Positions 1-9,816 of a stretch of 64,000 nucleotides of DNA are shown piece after piece. The notes below the pieces were generated by a model. The model was not told the DNA's origin. It ran no database searches and worked only from the letters and a program-made list of their open reading frames with translations. The translations under genes were made by a program, and so were the position numbers. Location: contig NZ_LQXR01000001.1 in NCBI RefSeq assembly GCF_001590725.1, forward strand, positions 124,001 to 188,000, in the 5' to 3' direction. The stretch's first letter is position 1, and each line of letters opens with the position of its first letter. Source of the DNA: Snodgrassella sp. CFCC 13594 (GTDB lineage: Bacteria > Pseudomonadota > Gammaproteobacteria > Burkholderiales > Neisseriaceae).

Positions 1-1264
1 AAACCACGCTCACTGATTTCAAGCGCAAGCATGCGGTTGATTGGACGCCGTATATGGGTAACCACTGGAATCAACCCACAGACACAGCTTTGCCTGCCGC
101 TGATATTCAGCGGCTCACCGAAAAATTCACACAGTTGCCTGAAGGGTTCGTACCCCACAATACGGTGAAGAAACTGCTGGCCAATCGCACAGCCATGGCT
201 GCAGGTGAATTGAATGTTGACTGGGGCATGGCAGAAACCTTGGCGTATGCCAGTTTGGTGACCAAAGGCATTGGTGTGCGCTTGTCAGGAGAGGATTCTG
301 GTCGCGGCACATTCTCCCACCGTCATGCTGTTTTACACGATCAAAACCGTGAAAAGAGTGATGCTGGCGCATACGTACCTTTACGCAATTTGAGCGATGG
401 CCAAGCCCCATTTATGGTGATTGATTCCATTCTGAACGAAGAAGCGGTATTGGCGTATGAGTACGGTTTTGCGTGTACCACCCCCGATCAGCTGGTGATT
501 TGGGAAGCGCAATTTGGTGACTTTGCCAATGGTGCACAAGTGGCCATTGATCAATTCATTACTTCGGGTGAAACCAAATGGGGTCGTTTGTGTGGCCTCA
601 CCGTGATTTTGCCACATGGCTACGATGGTCAAGGCCCAGAGCATTCTTCAGCCCGTTTGGAACGTTGGTTACAACTGTGTTCTGAGCACAATATCCAAGT
701 GGTGATGCCTTCTGAAGCGGCACAAATGTTCCATGTGCTGCGTCGCCAAGTACTGCGTCCATTTCGCAAACCGTTGGCCATTTTCATGTCTAAACGTTTG
801 CTGCGCTTTAAAGAGGCTATGAGCCCGTTGACTGATTTCACCGAAGGCAGTGAGTTCCGCCCTGTTATCGGTGATCAAACAGGAGGCAATGAAGACACGG
901 TCAAACGTGTGGTGCTGTGTGCTGGTCAAGTCTACTACGACATTCATAAAGCCTTGCAAGAACGCGATTTGGGCAAAGAGATTGCTTTGGTTCGTGTGGA
1001 GCAGTTGTATCCCTTTCCTTATGAGCAAGTGGCTGCTGAGTTGAGTCGTTATCCCAATGCCACGGAAATCATGTGGCACAGGAAGAGCCGAAAAACCAAG
1101 GAGCATGGTATCAATTACGTCACCGCATTGAAGAATTGTCTACCACCAAGCAAAAAGTTATTTTTGCTGGCCGCCCATCCAGTGCTTCACCTGCTGTGGG
1201 GTACATGAGCAAACACGTAGCGCAACTCAATCAGTTGGTTGATGATGCATTGAATTTGAAATAA
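1..1264 (+). pseudogene. sucA: 2-oxoglutarate dehydrogenase E1, 3' part, with a one-base frameshift
   Basis: Thiamine-diphosphate E1 subunit of the 2-oxoglutarate dehydrogenase complex, which decarboxylates 2-oxoglutarate and passes the succinyl group to the lipoyl arm of SucB. The frame is open from base 3, so the N-terminal part lies outside the window. The visible part covers the pyrimidine-binding and C-terminal domains, with family-typical stretches such as GVRLSGEDSGRGTF, FGDFANGAQV and LPHGYDGQGPEHSSAR. Frame 3 runs to a stop at 1208. The expected C-terminus (QEEPKNQGAW, GRPSSASPAVGY) is in frame 2 from about 1073 and stops at 1264. One missing G in the TGG at 1074-1076 explains the break exactly. 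sucB follows after 54 bases. Identity is secure; whether the frameshift is real is open. Confidence 0.93.
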
Positions 1265-1318
1265 GCCCGCCGAGACAACTTTATAGGCCACCTCGGTGTG
1301 GCCTCCCATTAGGAGAGA

Positions 1319-2542
1319 ATGATGATTATTGATGTAACTGTTCCCATGCTGCCTGAAAGCGTGACCGAAGCCACTTTGATGACATGGCATAAAAAAGTAG
1401 GTGACTTTGTCGCGCGTGACGAAAACTTGATTGATTTAGAAACCGATAAAGTGGTGTTGGAATTGCCGGCGCAACAAGCAGGCAAATTGGTGGAGATTGT
1501 GGAAGCCGATGGCGCGATTGTCACCGCAGGGCAACTGCTGGCCAAAATTGATACCTCAGCCAAAGCGGCTGATGCTGCGCCAGCGACTACAACTGCGCCT
1601 GCTGTGGAAGTGCCAGCAGCAGCGCCTGCTGCGGCACAAGCTAGTCAAGCAGCAGCCGGTGTGGCCATGCCTGCTGCGGCCAAGTTGGCTACCGAAAAGG
1701 GCGTTGATGTGGCTGCGGTTCCTGGATCTGGCCGCGATGGCCGAGTGTTAAAAGAAGATGTGGAAAAAGCCGCCGCAGCATTGGCGTCTGCACCCACATT
1801 ACAGGCGTCTGCTAAGCCGGCACCGCAAGCGGTAGCGGGTGATCGCGCCGAACAACGTGTACCCATGTCTCGTTTACGTGCTCGTGTGGCCGAGCGCTTG
1901 TTGCAGTCACAATCCGAAAATGCCATTTTGACCACGTTTAACGAAGTCAACATGAAACCAGTAATGGATTTACGCAACAAATACAAAGAGCAATTTCAGA
2001 AAGAATATGGCGTGAAATTGGGCTTTATGTCTTTCTTTGTGAAAGCTGCTGTGGCTGCGTTGAAAAAATACCCAGTGGTGAATGCATCAGTGGATGGCAA
2101 TGATATTGTTTACCACGGCTATTTTGATATTGGTATCGCCATTGGTAGCCCACGCGGTTTGGTGGTTCCGATTTTGCGTAATGCTGACCAAATGAGTATT
2201 GCAGAAATCGAGCAGGCCATTGCCGATTATGCAGCCAAAGCCAAAGATGGCAAATTGGCGTTGGAAGACTTGACTGGTGGTACGTTTAGCATCACCAACG
2301 GCGGTACTTTTGGCTCTATGATGTCAACCCCGATTATCAATCCGCCTCAATCCGCCATTTTGGGCATGCATGCCACGAAAGAACGAGCTGTTGTGGAAAA
2401 TGGTCAAATCGTGGCTCGTCCGATGATGTATTTGGCCCTTTCTTATGATCATCGTTTGATTGATGGCCGTGAAGCTGTATTGGCTTTGGTGGCCATTAAA
2501 GATGCGTTGGAAGATCCTGCACGCTTGATTTTGAATATTTAA
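1319..2542 (+). CDS. sucB: Dihydrolipoamide succinyltransferase, E2 of 2-oxoglutarate dehydrogenase
   Basis: Core E2 enzyme that transfers the succinyl group from SucA to coenzyme A. It has 407 residues. An N-terminal lipoyl domain (about 3-77) carries the lipoylated lysine in [10 protein letters not shown] (K44). An Ala/Pro-rich linker follows, then a peripheral subunit-binding domain (about 117-150, with [14 protein letters not shown]) and a C-terminal catalytic domain with the active-site [10 protein letters not shown] (His378). The ATG at 1319 has AGGAG at 1311-1315. The codon after it is also ATG, so the start could be one codon later. It is co-directional with sucA and ends at a DUS inverted repeat. 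Confidence 0.96.
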   Translation: MMIIDVTVPMLPESVTEATLMTWHKKVGDFVARDENLIDLETDKVVLELPAQQAGKLVEIVEADGAIVTAGQLLAKIDTSAKAADAAPATTTAPAVEVPAAAPAAAQASQAAAGVAMPAAAKLATEKGVDVAAVPGSGRDGRVLKEDVEKAAAALASAPTLQASAKPAPQAVAGDRAEQRVPMSRLRARVAERLLQSQSENAILTTFNEVNMKPVMDLRNKYKEQFQKEYGVKLGFMSFFVKAAVAALKKYPVVNASVDGNDIVYHGYFDIGIAIGSPRGLVVPILRNADQMSIAEIEQAIADYAAKAKDGKLALEDLTGGTFSITNGGTFGSMMSTPIINPPQSAILGMHATKERAVVENGQIVARPMMYLALSYDHRLIDGREAVLALVAIKDALEDPARLILNI

Positions 2543-2551
2543 TGGAGGCTC

Positions 2552-2579
2552 AGGCTGCCTGAATGTATTTAGGCAGCCT
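2552..2579 (+). terminator. DUS inverted-repeat terminator after sucB
   Basis: AGGCTGCCTGAA (2552-2563, exact uptake sequence) is followed by AGGCAGCCT (2571-2579), giving a roughly 8-bp stem and then a T-rich tail (ATTTTGTG). Paired uptake sequences commonly serve as terminators in Neisseriaceae. Confidence 0.7.
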
Positions 2580-2618
2580 ATTTTGTGTGTACCACAACAT
2601 CGGATGGGGTGATAGTCC

Positions 2619-3347
2619 ATGAAACGATATTGGAGAGCGGTTGGTTTATTTGTGCTGCTGGGGTTGACTGCTTGTCAGAACAGCCATCAGCCATCAGATC
2701 AGTTGTCATCGGCAGCGATGGCTAAAAATCGTGCTGCGGTACAGACACTAATCACGCAACCTGTGCAGCAAGAAGCCTTGTATTTTGCCGCTGATGGCCA
2801 ATACAGTAATACACCAGTTGCCGGTGGTTATTATCGACAGGTATTGGGTAAAACTGCGGCGGGTAATTGGGTGGCGCAGGATTTTTATCAGGCCACCAAA
2901 ACCAAGCAAACGGATCCATTTGTGATCGTACATCCAGAAGGACTGCGAAATTTTGACAATGACGTGGTGGATGGCTGGGTGGTGTGGTATCGACCAGATG
3001 GTTCGTTGTTGCAGACGCAGGCATTTCAGCGAGGAAAAGCCACTGGCTGGTTAAATGTTTATGATCCTCATGGGCGATTGCGCAGTAGTGAGGCGTACGC
3101 CAACGGCGAGGCCACGGGTGAACTGCGCTATTTTGATGCAAAAGGGCGTAAACAAATGGAGCAAGGCAGTAATGCCGCGCACCAGGTAACGCAAACATTT
3201 TGGTATGACAACGGTAATGCCGCGATTGAGGTGGTGGGCGACAGCAGCCTGAAAGGCTGGCAGCGTAATGGCGAGGCTTTAAATGAAGACCAGGTTGCTG
3301 CGTTGTGGGAGTACTTAGAAAGCCTGTTGTACCAAGAGCCAAATTGA
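2619..3347 (+). CDS. Predicted lipoprotein with MORN-like repeats
   Basis: Function not recognised. The 242-residue protein starts with a lipoprotein signal: basic MKRYWR, a hydrophobic stretch, and the lipobox LTAC with the modified cysteine near residue 19. The mature part contains repeated short units of the type WYRPDGSLL, VYDPHGRLRSSEAYANGEATG and YFDAKGRKQMEQG, resembling the MORN/YwqK-type repeats of some envelope proteins. It sits between sucB and lpd in the same direction, 36 bases ahead of lpd, so it is probably co-transcribed with lpd. A role in the TCA cycle is not implied. The start at 2619 follows GGGGTGAT at a suitable distance. Confidence 0.8.
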   Translation: MKRYWRAVGLFVLLGLTACQNSHQPSDQLSSAAMAKNRAAVQTLITQPVQQEALYFAADGQYSNTPVAGGYYRQVLGKTAAGNWVAQDFYQATKTKQTDPFVIVHPEGLRNFDNDVVDGWVVWYRPDGSLLQTQAFQRGKATGWLNVYDPHGRLRSSEAYANGEATGELRYFDAKGRKQMEQGSNAAHQVTQTFWYDNGNAAIEVVGDSSLKGWQRNGEALNEDQVAALWEYLESLLYQEPN

Positions 3348-3383
3348 CGAGCGGAACTCATAGAATACAAAAGGAAATAAATC

Positions 3384-4814
3384 ATGTCTCAATATGATGT
3401 AGTGGTGATTGGCGCGGGTCCTGGTGGCTATGTGGCCGCCATTCGTGCAGCGCAATTGGGTTTTAAAACCGCGTGTATTGATGCGGGTGTGAATAAAGCG
3501 GGTGATGCACCGGCTTTGGGCGGTACTTGCCTGAATGTGGGTTGTATCCCGTCTAAGGCTTTGTTGCAATCCAGCGAAAATTATCATGCTGCACAAGCTG
3601 AATTTGCCGAGCACGGCATCAATGTGACGGTTAAAGGCTTTGACGCCAAGAAAATGATTGAACGCAAAGACGGTATTGTTACCAAATTGACTGGCGGCAT
3701 TGGCTTTTTATTCAAGAAAAACAAAGTAGACAGTATCTTTGGTAAAGGCGCTTTAAAAGGCCAAAACGGCGATTTATGGCAAATTGAAGTGGACAACAAC
3801 GGCGATAAAAAAGTGATCGAAGCGCGCCATGTGATTTTGGCTACGGGTTCCGTGCCGCGGCCATTGCCTCTGACTGAGATTGACAATATCAATGTACTTG
3901 ATAATGAAGGTGCTTTGAATTTGGAAGCGGTTCCTGCCAAGCTGGGCATGATTGGCTCTGGCGTGATTGGTTTGGAAATGGGCTCGGTATGGAATCGCTT
4001 GGGTGCCGATGTGACCATTTTAGAAGCCATGCCCACATTTTTAGCCTTGGCCGATCAGCAATTGGCCAAAGAAGCGTTCAAGATTTTCACTAAAGAACAA
4101 GGCTTAAAAATCGAGTTGGGTGTGGACGTCAAGGAAATTGTTAAAACCAAAAACGATGTAACAGTGAAATATGCAGTCAATGGGGCGGAGCAAACCGCCA
4201 CGTTTGATAAGCTGATTATTGCCATTGGCCGTATTCCCAACACGCAGGGCTTGAATGTGGAAGGTGTGGGCTTGGCTGTCGATGAACGCGGCTTCATCAA
4301 AGTTGATGAACTTTGCCGCACCAATTTACCTCAGGTGTGGGCCATTGGTGACGTGGTTCGCGGTCCTATGCTGGCGCATAAGGCTTCGGAAGAAGGCGTG
4401 TGCGTGGCAGAACGTATTGCTGGCCAGCAACCGCACATGGATTTCAACACCATTCCTTCAGCGGTTTACACCCACCCAGAAATGGCTTGGGTAGGCAAAA
4501 ATGAAGAGCAGCTCAAAGCCGAAGGCGTGAAGTACAAGAAAGGCCAATCAGGCTTTGCTGCCAATGGCCGTGCGTTGGGGATGGGGCAAGCCCAAGGTTT
4601 TGTGAAAATTTTAGCCGATGCTGAAACTGATCGGGTATTGGGTGTACATATCATCGGGCCCGCGGCTTCTGAATTAATAGCCGAAGCAGTAATGGCAATG
4701 GAATTTAAGGCTTCTAGCGAAGATATTGCCCGCATTGTGCACGCCCATCCCACTTTATCGGAAGTCACCCACGAGGCGGCTTTGGCTGTTGATACGCGTG
4801 CTTTGCACGGTTAA
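3384..4814 (+). CDS. lpd: Dihydrolipoamide dehydrogenase (E3)
   Basis: FAD- and NAD-dependent flavoprotein that reoxidises the dihydrolipoyl groups of 2-oxo acid dehydrogenase complexes. It has 476 residues, normal for the family. Visible motifs are the FAD-binding GAGPGG (10-15), the redox disulfide in GGTCLNVGC (Cys49 and Cys54), the NAD-binding region around [12 protein letters not shown], the second FAD motif VWAIGDV, and the C-terminal active-site HAHPTLSE (His453, His455, Glu460). AAGGAAATAAATC precedes the ATG. Its place between sucB and sucC suggests it serves the 2-oxoglutarate complex. Confidence 0.96.
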   Translation: MSQYDVVVIGAGPGGYVAAIRAAQLGFKTACIDAGVNKAGDAPALGGTCLNVGCIPSKALLQSSENYHAAQAEFAEHGINVTVKGFDAKKMIERKDGIVTKLTGGIGFLFKKNKVDSIFGKGALKGQNGDLWQIEVDNNGDKKVIEARHVILATGSVPRPLPLTEIDNINVLDNEGALNLEAVPAKLGMIGSGVIGLEMGSVWNRLGADVTILEAMPTFLALADQQLAKEAFKIFTKEQGLKIELGVDVKEIVKTKNDVTVKYAVNGAEQTATFDKLIIAIGRIPNTQGLNVEGVGLAVDERGFIKVDELCRTNLPQVWAIGDVVRGPMLAHKASEEGVCVAERIAGQQPHMDFNTIPSAVYTHPEMAWVGKNEEQLKAEGVKYKKGQSGFAANGRALGMGQAQGFVKILADAETDRVLGVHIIGPAASELIAEAVMAMEFKASSEDIARIVHAHPTLSEVTHEAALAVDTRALHG

Positions 4815-4822
4815 TGCGTTGA

Positions 4823-4834
4823 TTCAGGCAGCCT
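4823..4834 (-). repeat. DNA uptake sequence, exact 12-mer
   Basis: TTCAGGCAGCCT, the reverse complement of AGGCTGCCTGAA. It stands alone just behind the lpd stop, with no partner arm and so no hairpin. Confidence 0.85.
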
Positions 4835-4952
4835 AGTTACTTTAACGGCTGACTGAAAACAAGGCTGGTGTTGATTGTCTTCAACTCAGCTGATTGAATA
4901 CTGGCCGTTTTGTCCGGTTTGTTTCAACTTACTTAAAATAGAGGAAACTCTG

Positions 4953-6119
4953 ATGAACCTACATGAGTATCAAGCAAAAGCATTGCTGAAAAGCTATGGC
5001 CTGCCCGTGCAGGAAGGCATTTTGGCACACAATGGTGAGGAAGCTGCGGCCGCCTTTGACCAGTTGGGCGGCAAATTTGCCGTGGTTAAGGCGCAAGTGC
5101 ACGCCGGTGGCCGTGGTAAAGCCGGTGGTGTAAAAGTGGTGAAGAGCCGGGAAGAAGCGAAAGAAGTGGCTGAGGGTTTGATTGGTACTCGCTTGGTGAC
5201 GTATCAAACTGACGCACATGGCCAGCCGGTCAACAGTGTATTGATTTGCGAAGACATGTATCCAGTACAAACAGAATTGTATTTGGGTGCAGTGGTTGAC
5301 CGCTCAAGCCGTCGCGTCACGTTCATGGCCTCCACTGAAGGTGGCGTGGAAATTGAAAAAGTGGCTTCTGAAACTCCCGAAAAAATCTTTAAAGAAACCA
5401 TCGATCCTTTGGTGGGCATGCAGGCATACCAAGCCCGTGACATGGCATTCAAGCTCGGTTTGAGCGGCAAGCAAGTCAATGCTTTTGTGAAATTGGCCAC
5501 CGGCGCTTATAAAGCATTTGTGGAAAATGATTTTGCTTTATTTGAAGTGAATCCTTTGGCTGTGCGCGAAAATGGTGATTTGGCTTGTGTGGATGCCAAA
5601 GTGGGCATCGACAGCAATGCGTTGTATCGCCAGCCTAAATTGGCCGATCAACGTGATAAATCACAAGAAAATGAGCGTGAATTAAAAGCGTCTGAATTCG
5701 ACCTGAACTATGTTGCTTTGGAAGGCAATATTGGTTGTATGGTGAATGGTGCTGGTTTGGCCATGGCCACTATGGACATCATCAAATTGTATGGCGGCCA
5801 ACCGGCTAACTTCTTGGATGTGGGCGGTGGTGCCACCAAAGAACGTGTGGTGGAAGCATTTAAGCTGATTTTGGAAGACCCATCGGTACAAGGTGTATTG
5901 ATTAATATCTTTGGCGGTATCGTGCGTTGTGACATGATTGCTGAAGCCATTGTGGCAGCGGTTAAAGAAGTCAATGTTACGGTGCCGGTGGTGGTGCGTT
6001 TGGAAGGCAATAACGCCGAACTGGGTGCCAAAATTTTACAAGAATCCGGTTTGAAACTGCTTCCTGCCGACGGTTTGGCCGATGCGGCTCAGAAAATCGT
6101 TGCTGCCGTTAAAGCCTAA
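4953..6119 (+). CDS. sucC: Succinyl-CoA synthetase beta subunit (ADP-forming)
   Basis: ATP-grasp subunit of succinyl-CoA synthetase, the substrate-level phosphorylation step of the TCA cycle; it forms a heterotetramer with SucD. The start at 4953 (MNLHEYQAK) follows GAGGAAACTC and gives 388 residues, the usual length. The frame is open further upstream to 4875, but that extension does not resemble the family. ATP-grasp features include [16 protein letters not shown] (nucleotide binding), FEVNPLA and the Gly-rich [11 protein letters not shown] and [10 protein letters not shown]. sucD follows after 10 bases. Confidence 0.96.
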   Translation: MNLHEYQAKALLKSYGLPVQEGILAHNGEEAAAAFDQLGGKFAVVKAQVHAGGRGKAGGVKVVKSREEAKEVAEGLIGTRLVTYQTDAHGQPVNSVLICEDMYPVQTELYLGAVVDRSSRRVTFMASTEGGVEIEKVASETPEKIFKETIDPLVGMQAYQARDMAFKLGLSGKQVNAFVKLATGAYKAFVENDFALFEVNPLAVRENGDLACVDAKVGIDSNALYRQPKLADQRDKSQENERELKASEFDLNYVALEGNIGCMVNGAGLAMATMDIIKLYGGQPANFLDVGGGATKERVVEAFKLILEDPSVQGVLINIFGGIVRCDMIAEAIVAAVKEVNVTVPVVVRLEGNNAELGAKILQESGLKLLPADGLADAAQKIVAAVKA

Positions 6120-6129
6120 GGAGGACATC

Positions 6130-7020
6130 ATGAGCGTATTAATCAATAAAGACACCAAAGTATTGGTACAAGGGTTTACCGGTAAAAACGGCACGTTCCA
6201 TTCAGAACAAGCCATTGCCTATGGCACTCAAATTGTGGGTGGGGTGACACCGGGTAAGGGTGGTGAAACCCATTTAGATCGTCCTGTATTCAACACCATG
6301 GCCGAAGCCGTGAAAGAAACGGGTGCGGATGCCTCTGTGATTTATGTACCGGCTCCTTTTGTATTGGATTCAATTGTTGAAGCCGTGGATTCGGGTGTGA
6401 AGCTGGTGGTGGTCATCACCGAAGGCGTGCCCACCTTGGATATGTTGAAGGCCAAACGTTATTTGGAAACCAATGGCAATGGTACGCGAATGGTGGGGCC
6501 AAACTGTCCAGGCGTGATTACGCCGGGAGAATGTAAAATCGGTATTATGCCGGGCCACATTCACCAACCAGGACGCATTGGCATTATTTCCCGCTCTGGC
6601 ACCTTGACTTATGAAGCGGTGGCGCAAACCACTAAATTGGGCTTGGGCCAATCTACGTGTATTGGTATTGGCGGTGATCCGATTCCAGGCATGAACCAGA
6701 TCGATTGCTTGAAACTCTTCCAAGAAGACCCAAAAACCGAGGCCATCATTATGATTGGCGAGATTGGTGGCACTGCGGAAGAAGAAGCTGCTGAATACAT
6801 TCAATCGAATGTGACCAAGCCAGTGGTGGGCTACATTGCCGGTGTCACTGCACCTAAAGGCAAGCGCATGGGTCATGCTGGCGCCATTATTTCGGGTGGC
6901 AAAGGTACAGCGGAAGAAAAATTCGCGGCGTTTGAAAAAGCCGGTATTGCCTATACCCGCAGTCCGGCTGAACTGGGCAGCACCATGATGGATGTGTTGA
7001 AAAGCAAAGGTATGGCTTAA
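6130..7020 (+). CDS. sucD: Succinyl-CoA synthetase alpha subunit
   Basis: CoA-binding subunit that carries the phosphohistidine intermediate. It has 296 residues. The Rossmann-type CoA-binding domain begins with [12 protein letters not shown]. The active histidine is His249 in [22 protein letters not shown] and SRSGTLTYE are family signatures. The ATG at 6130 follows AAGGAGGACATC, a strong ribosome binding site that overlaps the end of sucC, pointing to tight co-expression. A terminator follows at 7043. Confidence 0.96.
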   Translation: MSVLINKDTKVLVQGFTGKNGTFHSEQAIAYGTQIVGGVTPGKGGETHLDRPVFNTMAEAVKETGADASVIYVPAPFVLDSIVEAVDSGVKLVVVITEGVPTLDMLKAKRYLETNGNGTRMVGPNCPGVITPGECKIGIMPGHIHQPGRIGIISRSGTLTYEAVAQTTKLGLGQSTCIGIGGDPIPGMNQIDCLKLFQEDPKTEAIIMIGEIGGTAEEEAAEYIQSNVTKPVVGYIAGVTAPKGKRMGHAGAIISGGKGTAEEKFAAFEKAGIAYTRSPAELGSTMMDVLKSKGMA

Positions 7021-7042
7021 TCATCAAGTCATGGTTTAAAAA

Positions 7043-7069
7043 AGGCTGTCTGAATATTTCAGGCAGCCT
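7043..7069 (+). terminator. DUS inverted-repeat terminator after sucD
   Basis: AGGCTGTCTGAA (one mismatch to the uptake sequence), ATT, then TTCAGGCAGCCT (exact, 7058-7069) and TTTTT. It ends the suc operon. The metallopeptidase gene converges on it from the minus strand. Confidence 0.85.
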
Positions 7070-7109
7070 TTTTGACATGATGAGTATGAGTAAAGTAGAA
7101 ATGGACTAA

Positions 7110-7943
7110 TCAGCCAAAAGTATTGCACTGGTTGGGATCTCCGCTCTCGAAGCCGCGCTGAAACCACATTTTACGTTGTTCAGCACTGCCGTGGGTGAAG
7201 CTGTCGGGTACCACATAGCCTTGGCTGCGTTTCTGGATGCGGTCATCGCCAACCGCTTCAGCAGCGTCAATGGCTTGTGCTGAGTCATTGCCTTCCCAAA
7301 TCCCTTGCTGAGCAGCGTTGTGTGCCCACACGCCAGCAAAACAATCTGCTTGTAATTCGGTTTTTACCGATAATTGATTACCTTGTGCTTCCGTCATTTT
7401 GGCTTGTGCCTGATGTACTTTGGGTAAAATACCCAAAAGGTTTTGTACATGATGGCCGATCTCATGGGCAATCACGTAGGCAAAAGCAGAATCGCCGCCT
7501 TCTGCACCGAGCTTGGTTTTCAAATCTTCATAAAACGATAAATCCAGATACACTTTTTGGTCGCCTGGGCAGTAAAAGGGCCCCATGGCTGATTGGCCGG
7601 TGCCGCAGCTGGTTTGTGTGGCACCGTTGTACAGCACCAATGTTGGGTCGGTGTATTGCTTGCCCACTTTTTGGAAATAAGCTGACCAGCTGTCTTCGGT
7701 TGAAGCCAGTACTTTGCGTGATAATGTATTCAGGTGCTGTTCTTCTTGTTGATCAAGGCTGGATTGCTGGCTGGCTTGAGTGCCACCCAGTTGTGGTGTG
7801 CCGACCACACCAGATAAGTCCACACCATAGTACATGCCCACCAATAGCACAATAATGCCGATGATGCCAGTGCCTTTTTTACCGGCACTCATGCCGCGGC
7901 GGTCTTCTACATTCTGACTTTCTCTTTGATTGTCCCAACGCAT
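7110..7943 (-). CDS. Putative neutral zinc metallopeptidase (YpfJ family)
   Basis: 277 residues. An Arg-rich N-terminus with RRG is followed by one membrane segment (GTGIIGIIVLLVGMYYGV, about 25-42), then a periplasmic domain with the zinc motif HEIGHH (AYVIAHEIGHHVQNLLG). The ELQADCFAG stretch supplies the third ligand region usual for this family. ALYNGATQTSCG-like and FYCPGDQKVYLD-like sequences are family hallmarks. The substrate is unknown. The ATG at 7943 follows TTTTAGGGAGCC. The family assignment is strong, the physiological role open. Confidence 0.9.
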   Translation of the reverse strand: MRWDNQRESQNVEDRRGMSAGKKGTGIIGIIVLLVGMYYGVDLSGVVGTPQLGGTQASQQSSLDQQEEQHLNTLSRKVLASTEDSWSAYFQKVGKQYTDPTLVLYNGATQTSCGTGQSAMGPFYCPGDQKVYLDLSFYEDLKTKLGAEGGDSAFAYVIAHEIGHHVQNLLGILPKVHQAQAKMTEAQGNQLSVKTELQADCFAGVWAHNAAQQGIWEGNDSAQAIDAAEAVGDDRIQKRSQGYVVPDSFTHGSAEQRKMWFQRGFESGDPNQCNTFG

Positions 7944-7972
7944 GGCTGGCTCCCTAAAATAACCAATACAAA

Positions 7973-8383
7973 CTATTCTTCCCAGCCGTGTTTGACTTTT
8001 TCCAGCTGCCGCCGATCCCGCTTGGTGGGGCGGCCATCTGGATAAGCAGCGGTAATGCGACTGGCTTTGTCTAAGGCTTTTTGTTGTTCTCGCTGTTTGG
8101 CCACGGCCGCATCTTCTTCGTATAACAACCGCGCTTCTGTTGCTGGGCGGCGCATGTGGTTGAGTTGCAAAACCGTAATTTTATACGGTAATGCATTCAA
8201 GGTCAGGTCAATGATATCCCCTTCCTGAATATTTTTGCTGTTTTTGACTTTTGCGCCATTAACATGTACACGGCCCAGCTCGATGTGTCTTTGTGCCAAA
8301 GCCCGGGTTTTAAAAAAACGGGCGGCCCACAGCCATTTGTCTAAACGCATGGCGCTTTGATTGTGTTGATTTCGTTGATTCAT
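7973..8383 (-). CDS. hslR: S4-domain RNA-binding heat-shock protein, Hsp15 family
   Basis: Small basic RNA-binding protein of about 136 residues. The S4 fold is visible in MRLDKWLWAARFFKTRALAQ, GRVHVNGAKVKNS and the GDIIDL loop. Hsp15 of E. coli binds stalled 50S subunits carrying nascent chains. The basic tail (PDGRPTKRDRRQLEKVKHG) is typical. The start is uncertain: the frame opens with GTG at 8404, and ATGs lie at 8383 and 8350, none with a good ribosome binding site. 8383 was chosen; 8350 would begin exactly at MRLDKW. It lies between pncB and the metallopeptidase gene, all on the minus strand. Confidence 0.88.
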   Translation of the reverse strand: MNQRNQHNQSAMRLDKWLWAARFFKTRALAQRHIELGRVHVNGAKVKNSKNIQEGDIIDLTLNALPYKITVLQLNHMRRPATEARLLYEEDAAVAKQREQQKALDKASRITAAYPDGRPTKRDRRQLEKVKHGWEE

Positions 8384-8425
8384 GCCTGTTGCGGTGTGCT
8401 CCACTGTATGGGGGTTGCCTGAAGC

Positions 8426-9652
8426 TCAAATTTGGGGTTCGGGAATCTCAAAAACTTGGCGTAAATACGCCAAGAACGTATCGTTGTCGGTCATGGTTTT
8501 GCCTGGTGTGTCTGAGATTTTGGCCACCGACTGGCCATTGCACTCAACCAATTTCAGCACAATATTTAAAGGTGTGATACCCATGTCATTGGTGAGGTTG
8601 GTGCCGATGCCAAAGCTGGTTTTGAAACGGTCTTTGAAATATTGATACAACGCCCAGGCGCGCTCTAGGTCCAAGCTGTCGCTGAACGTAAGCATTTTAC
8701 TGCGGCTGTCGATTTTCAGTTTTTGGTAATGCGCATACGCTTTATCGCCCCATACATAAGGATCACCGCTGTCGTGGCGCAAACCATCAAAAAGCTTGGC
8801 AAAATACAAATCGAAATCGCGCAAAAATGCATCCATGCCCACCACATCGGTTAAGGCAATGCCCAAGTCGCCGCGGTATTCATGTACCCAAGATTCCAGC
8901 GCGGCTTTTTGAAAATCACGCAAACGAACATCCAGCGCCTGAAAGGCTTGCATGAATTCGTGTGCCATGGTGCCGATGGGGGTAATGTTCATTTTTTTGG
9001 CCAAATAGACATTACTGGTGCCGCGAAAAATACTGGGGGAGGCCGTATACAAAGTATGCAATACATGCTCTTGCCAAGAAAAACGGTAACGACGGCGGGT
9101 GCCAAAGTCTGAAATCAGGAATGGTGGCTCACCCGTTAATTGGTCATGTTCGTAGCGGTGTAGCAGGGCGGCTTTATGTTGTAGCCGGCGCTCTCCTTCG
9201 GCCAAAATTTGCGGCGTTTCCAAGCGGCGGAAATACAATTCATTGACAATGGCCAACACAAATATTTCAAAGAACATGGCCTGGATGATGGGCCCTTCCA
9301 CACGGATATTCAAACGTTGCTGTTCGTCGGTGCTGACATGGATAAATCGACGCTTGAGCTGGAATAGCTCCAAGTAATCAACAAAATCACTTTTGATGAA
9401 ACGGAGGCTGCGCAAATACAATAGCTCATCTTCGCTAAAACGCATCTGGCAGAGCCGGTCCAACTCCCATTCCAATTCTTCGCGAATGTCGGCTAATGGG
9501 TAGAGGGTTTGGTCGTTATTGCGGCAACGAAATTCATACACCCCATGTGCTTGTGGAAACTGGTGCAAGACCACTTGCAGCATGGTGAATTTATATAAAT
9601 CGGTGTCCAGCAAAGACTGAATAATGGTGGGGCGGGGTGTTTCAGCAAGCAT
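8426..9652 (-). CDS. pncB: Nicotinate phosphoribosyltransferase
   Basis: Converts nicotinate and PRPP to nicotinate mononucleotide, the salvage entry to NAD synthesis. It has 408 residues, family-normal. Recognisable segments are [12 protein letters not shown] near the N-terminus, [34 protein letters not shown], the [13 protein letters not shown] substrate region, [12 protein letters not shown], and [10 protein letters not shown] near the C-terminus. The ATG at 9652 fits the usual N-terminus. It may be transcribed with the downstream hslR gene (42-base gap). Confidence 0.95.
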   Translation of the reverse strand: MLAETPRPTIIQSLLDTDLYKFTMLQVVLHQFPQAHGVYEFRCRNNDQTLYPLADIREELEWELDRLCQMRFSEDELLYLRSLRFIKSDFVDYLELFQLKRRFIHVSTDEQQRLNIRVEGPIIQAMFFEIFVLAIVNELYFRRLETPQILAEGERRLQHKAALLHRYEHDQLTGEPPFLISDFGTRRRYRFSWQEHVLHTLYTASPSIFRGTSNVYLAKKMNITPIGTMAHEFMQAFQALDVRLRDFQKAALESWVHEYRGDLGIALTDVVGMDAFLRDFDLYFAKLFDGLRHDSGDPYVWGDKAYAHYQKLKIDSRSKMLTFSDSLDLERAWALYQYFKDRFKTSFGIGTNLTNDMGITPLNIVLKLVECNGQSVAKISDTPGKTMTDNDTFLAYLRQVFEIPEPQI

Positions 9653-9744
9653 GTTTGTGCCGATGAAGAGGTCAACGATAAGAGAAGCTTATTAAACCAT
9701 GTTTGACCGGCTTTGGGTATGCCTTTGGATTGATGAACCGATTT

Positions 9745-9770
9745 CAGGCAACCGCTTATGGGATTGCCTG
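9745..9770 (-). terminator. Hairpin behind the decarboxylase gene
   Basis: CAGGCAA (9745-9751) and TTGCCTG (9764-9770) pair over a 12-base loop, a degenerate DUS dyad. It lies downstream of the minus-strand decarboxylase gene. There is no strong T run, so termination is only plausible. Confidence 0.4.
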
Positions 9771-9816
9771 GTGGCCTGATTCATTACATTTGCGCTTAAT
9801 CGGCCAGATCGGTGGT

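Noticed and set aside
1071..1085. Programmed ribosomal frameshifting as explanation for the broken sucA frame
   Set aside because: No slippery heptamer or downstream structure is visible, and SucA is not known to use frameshifting.
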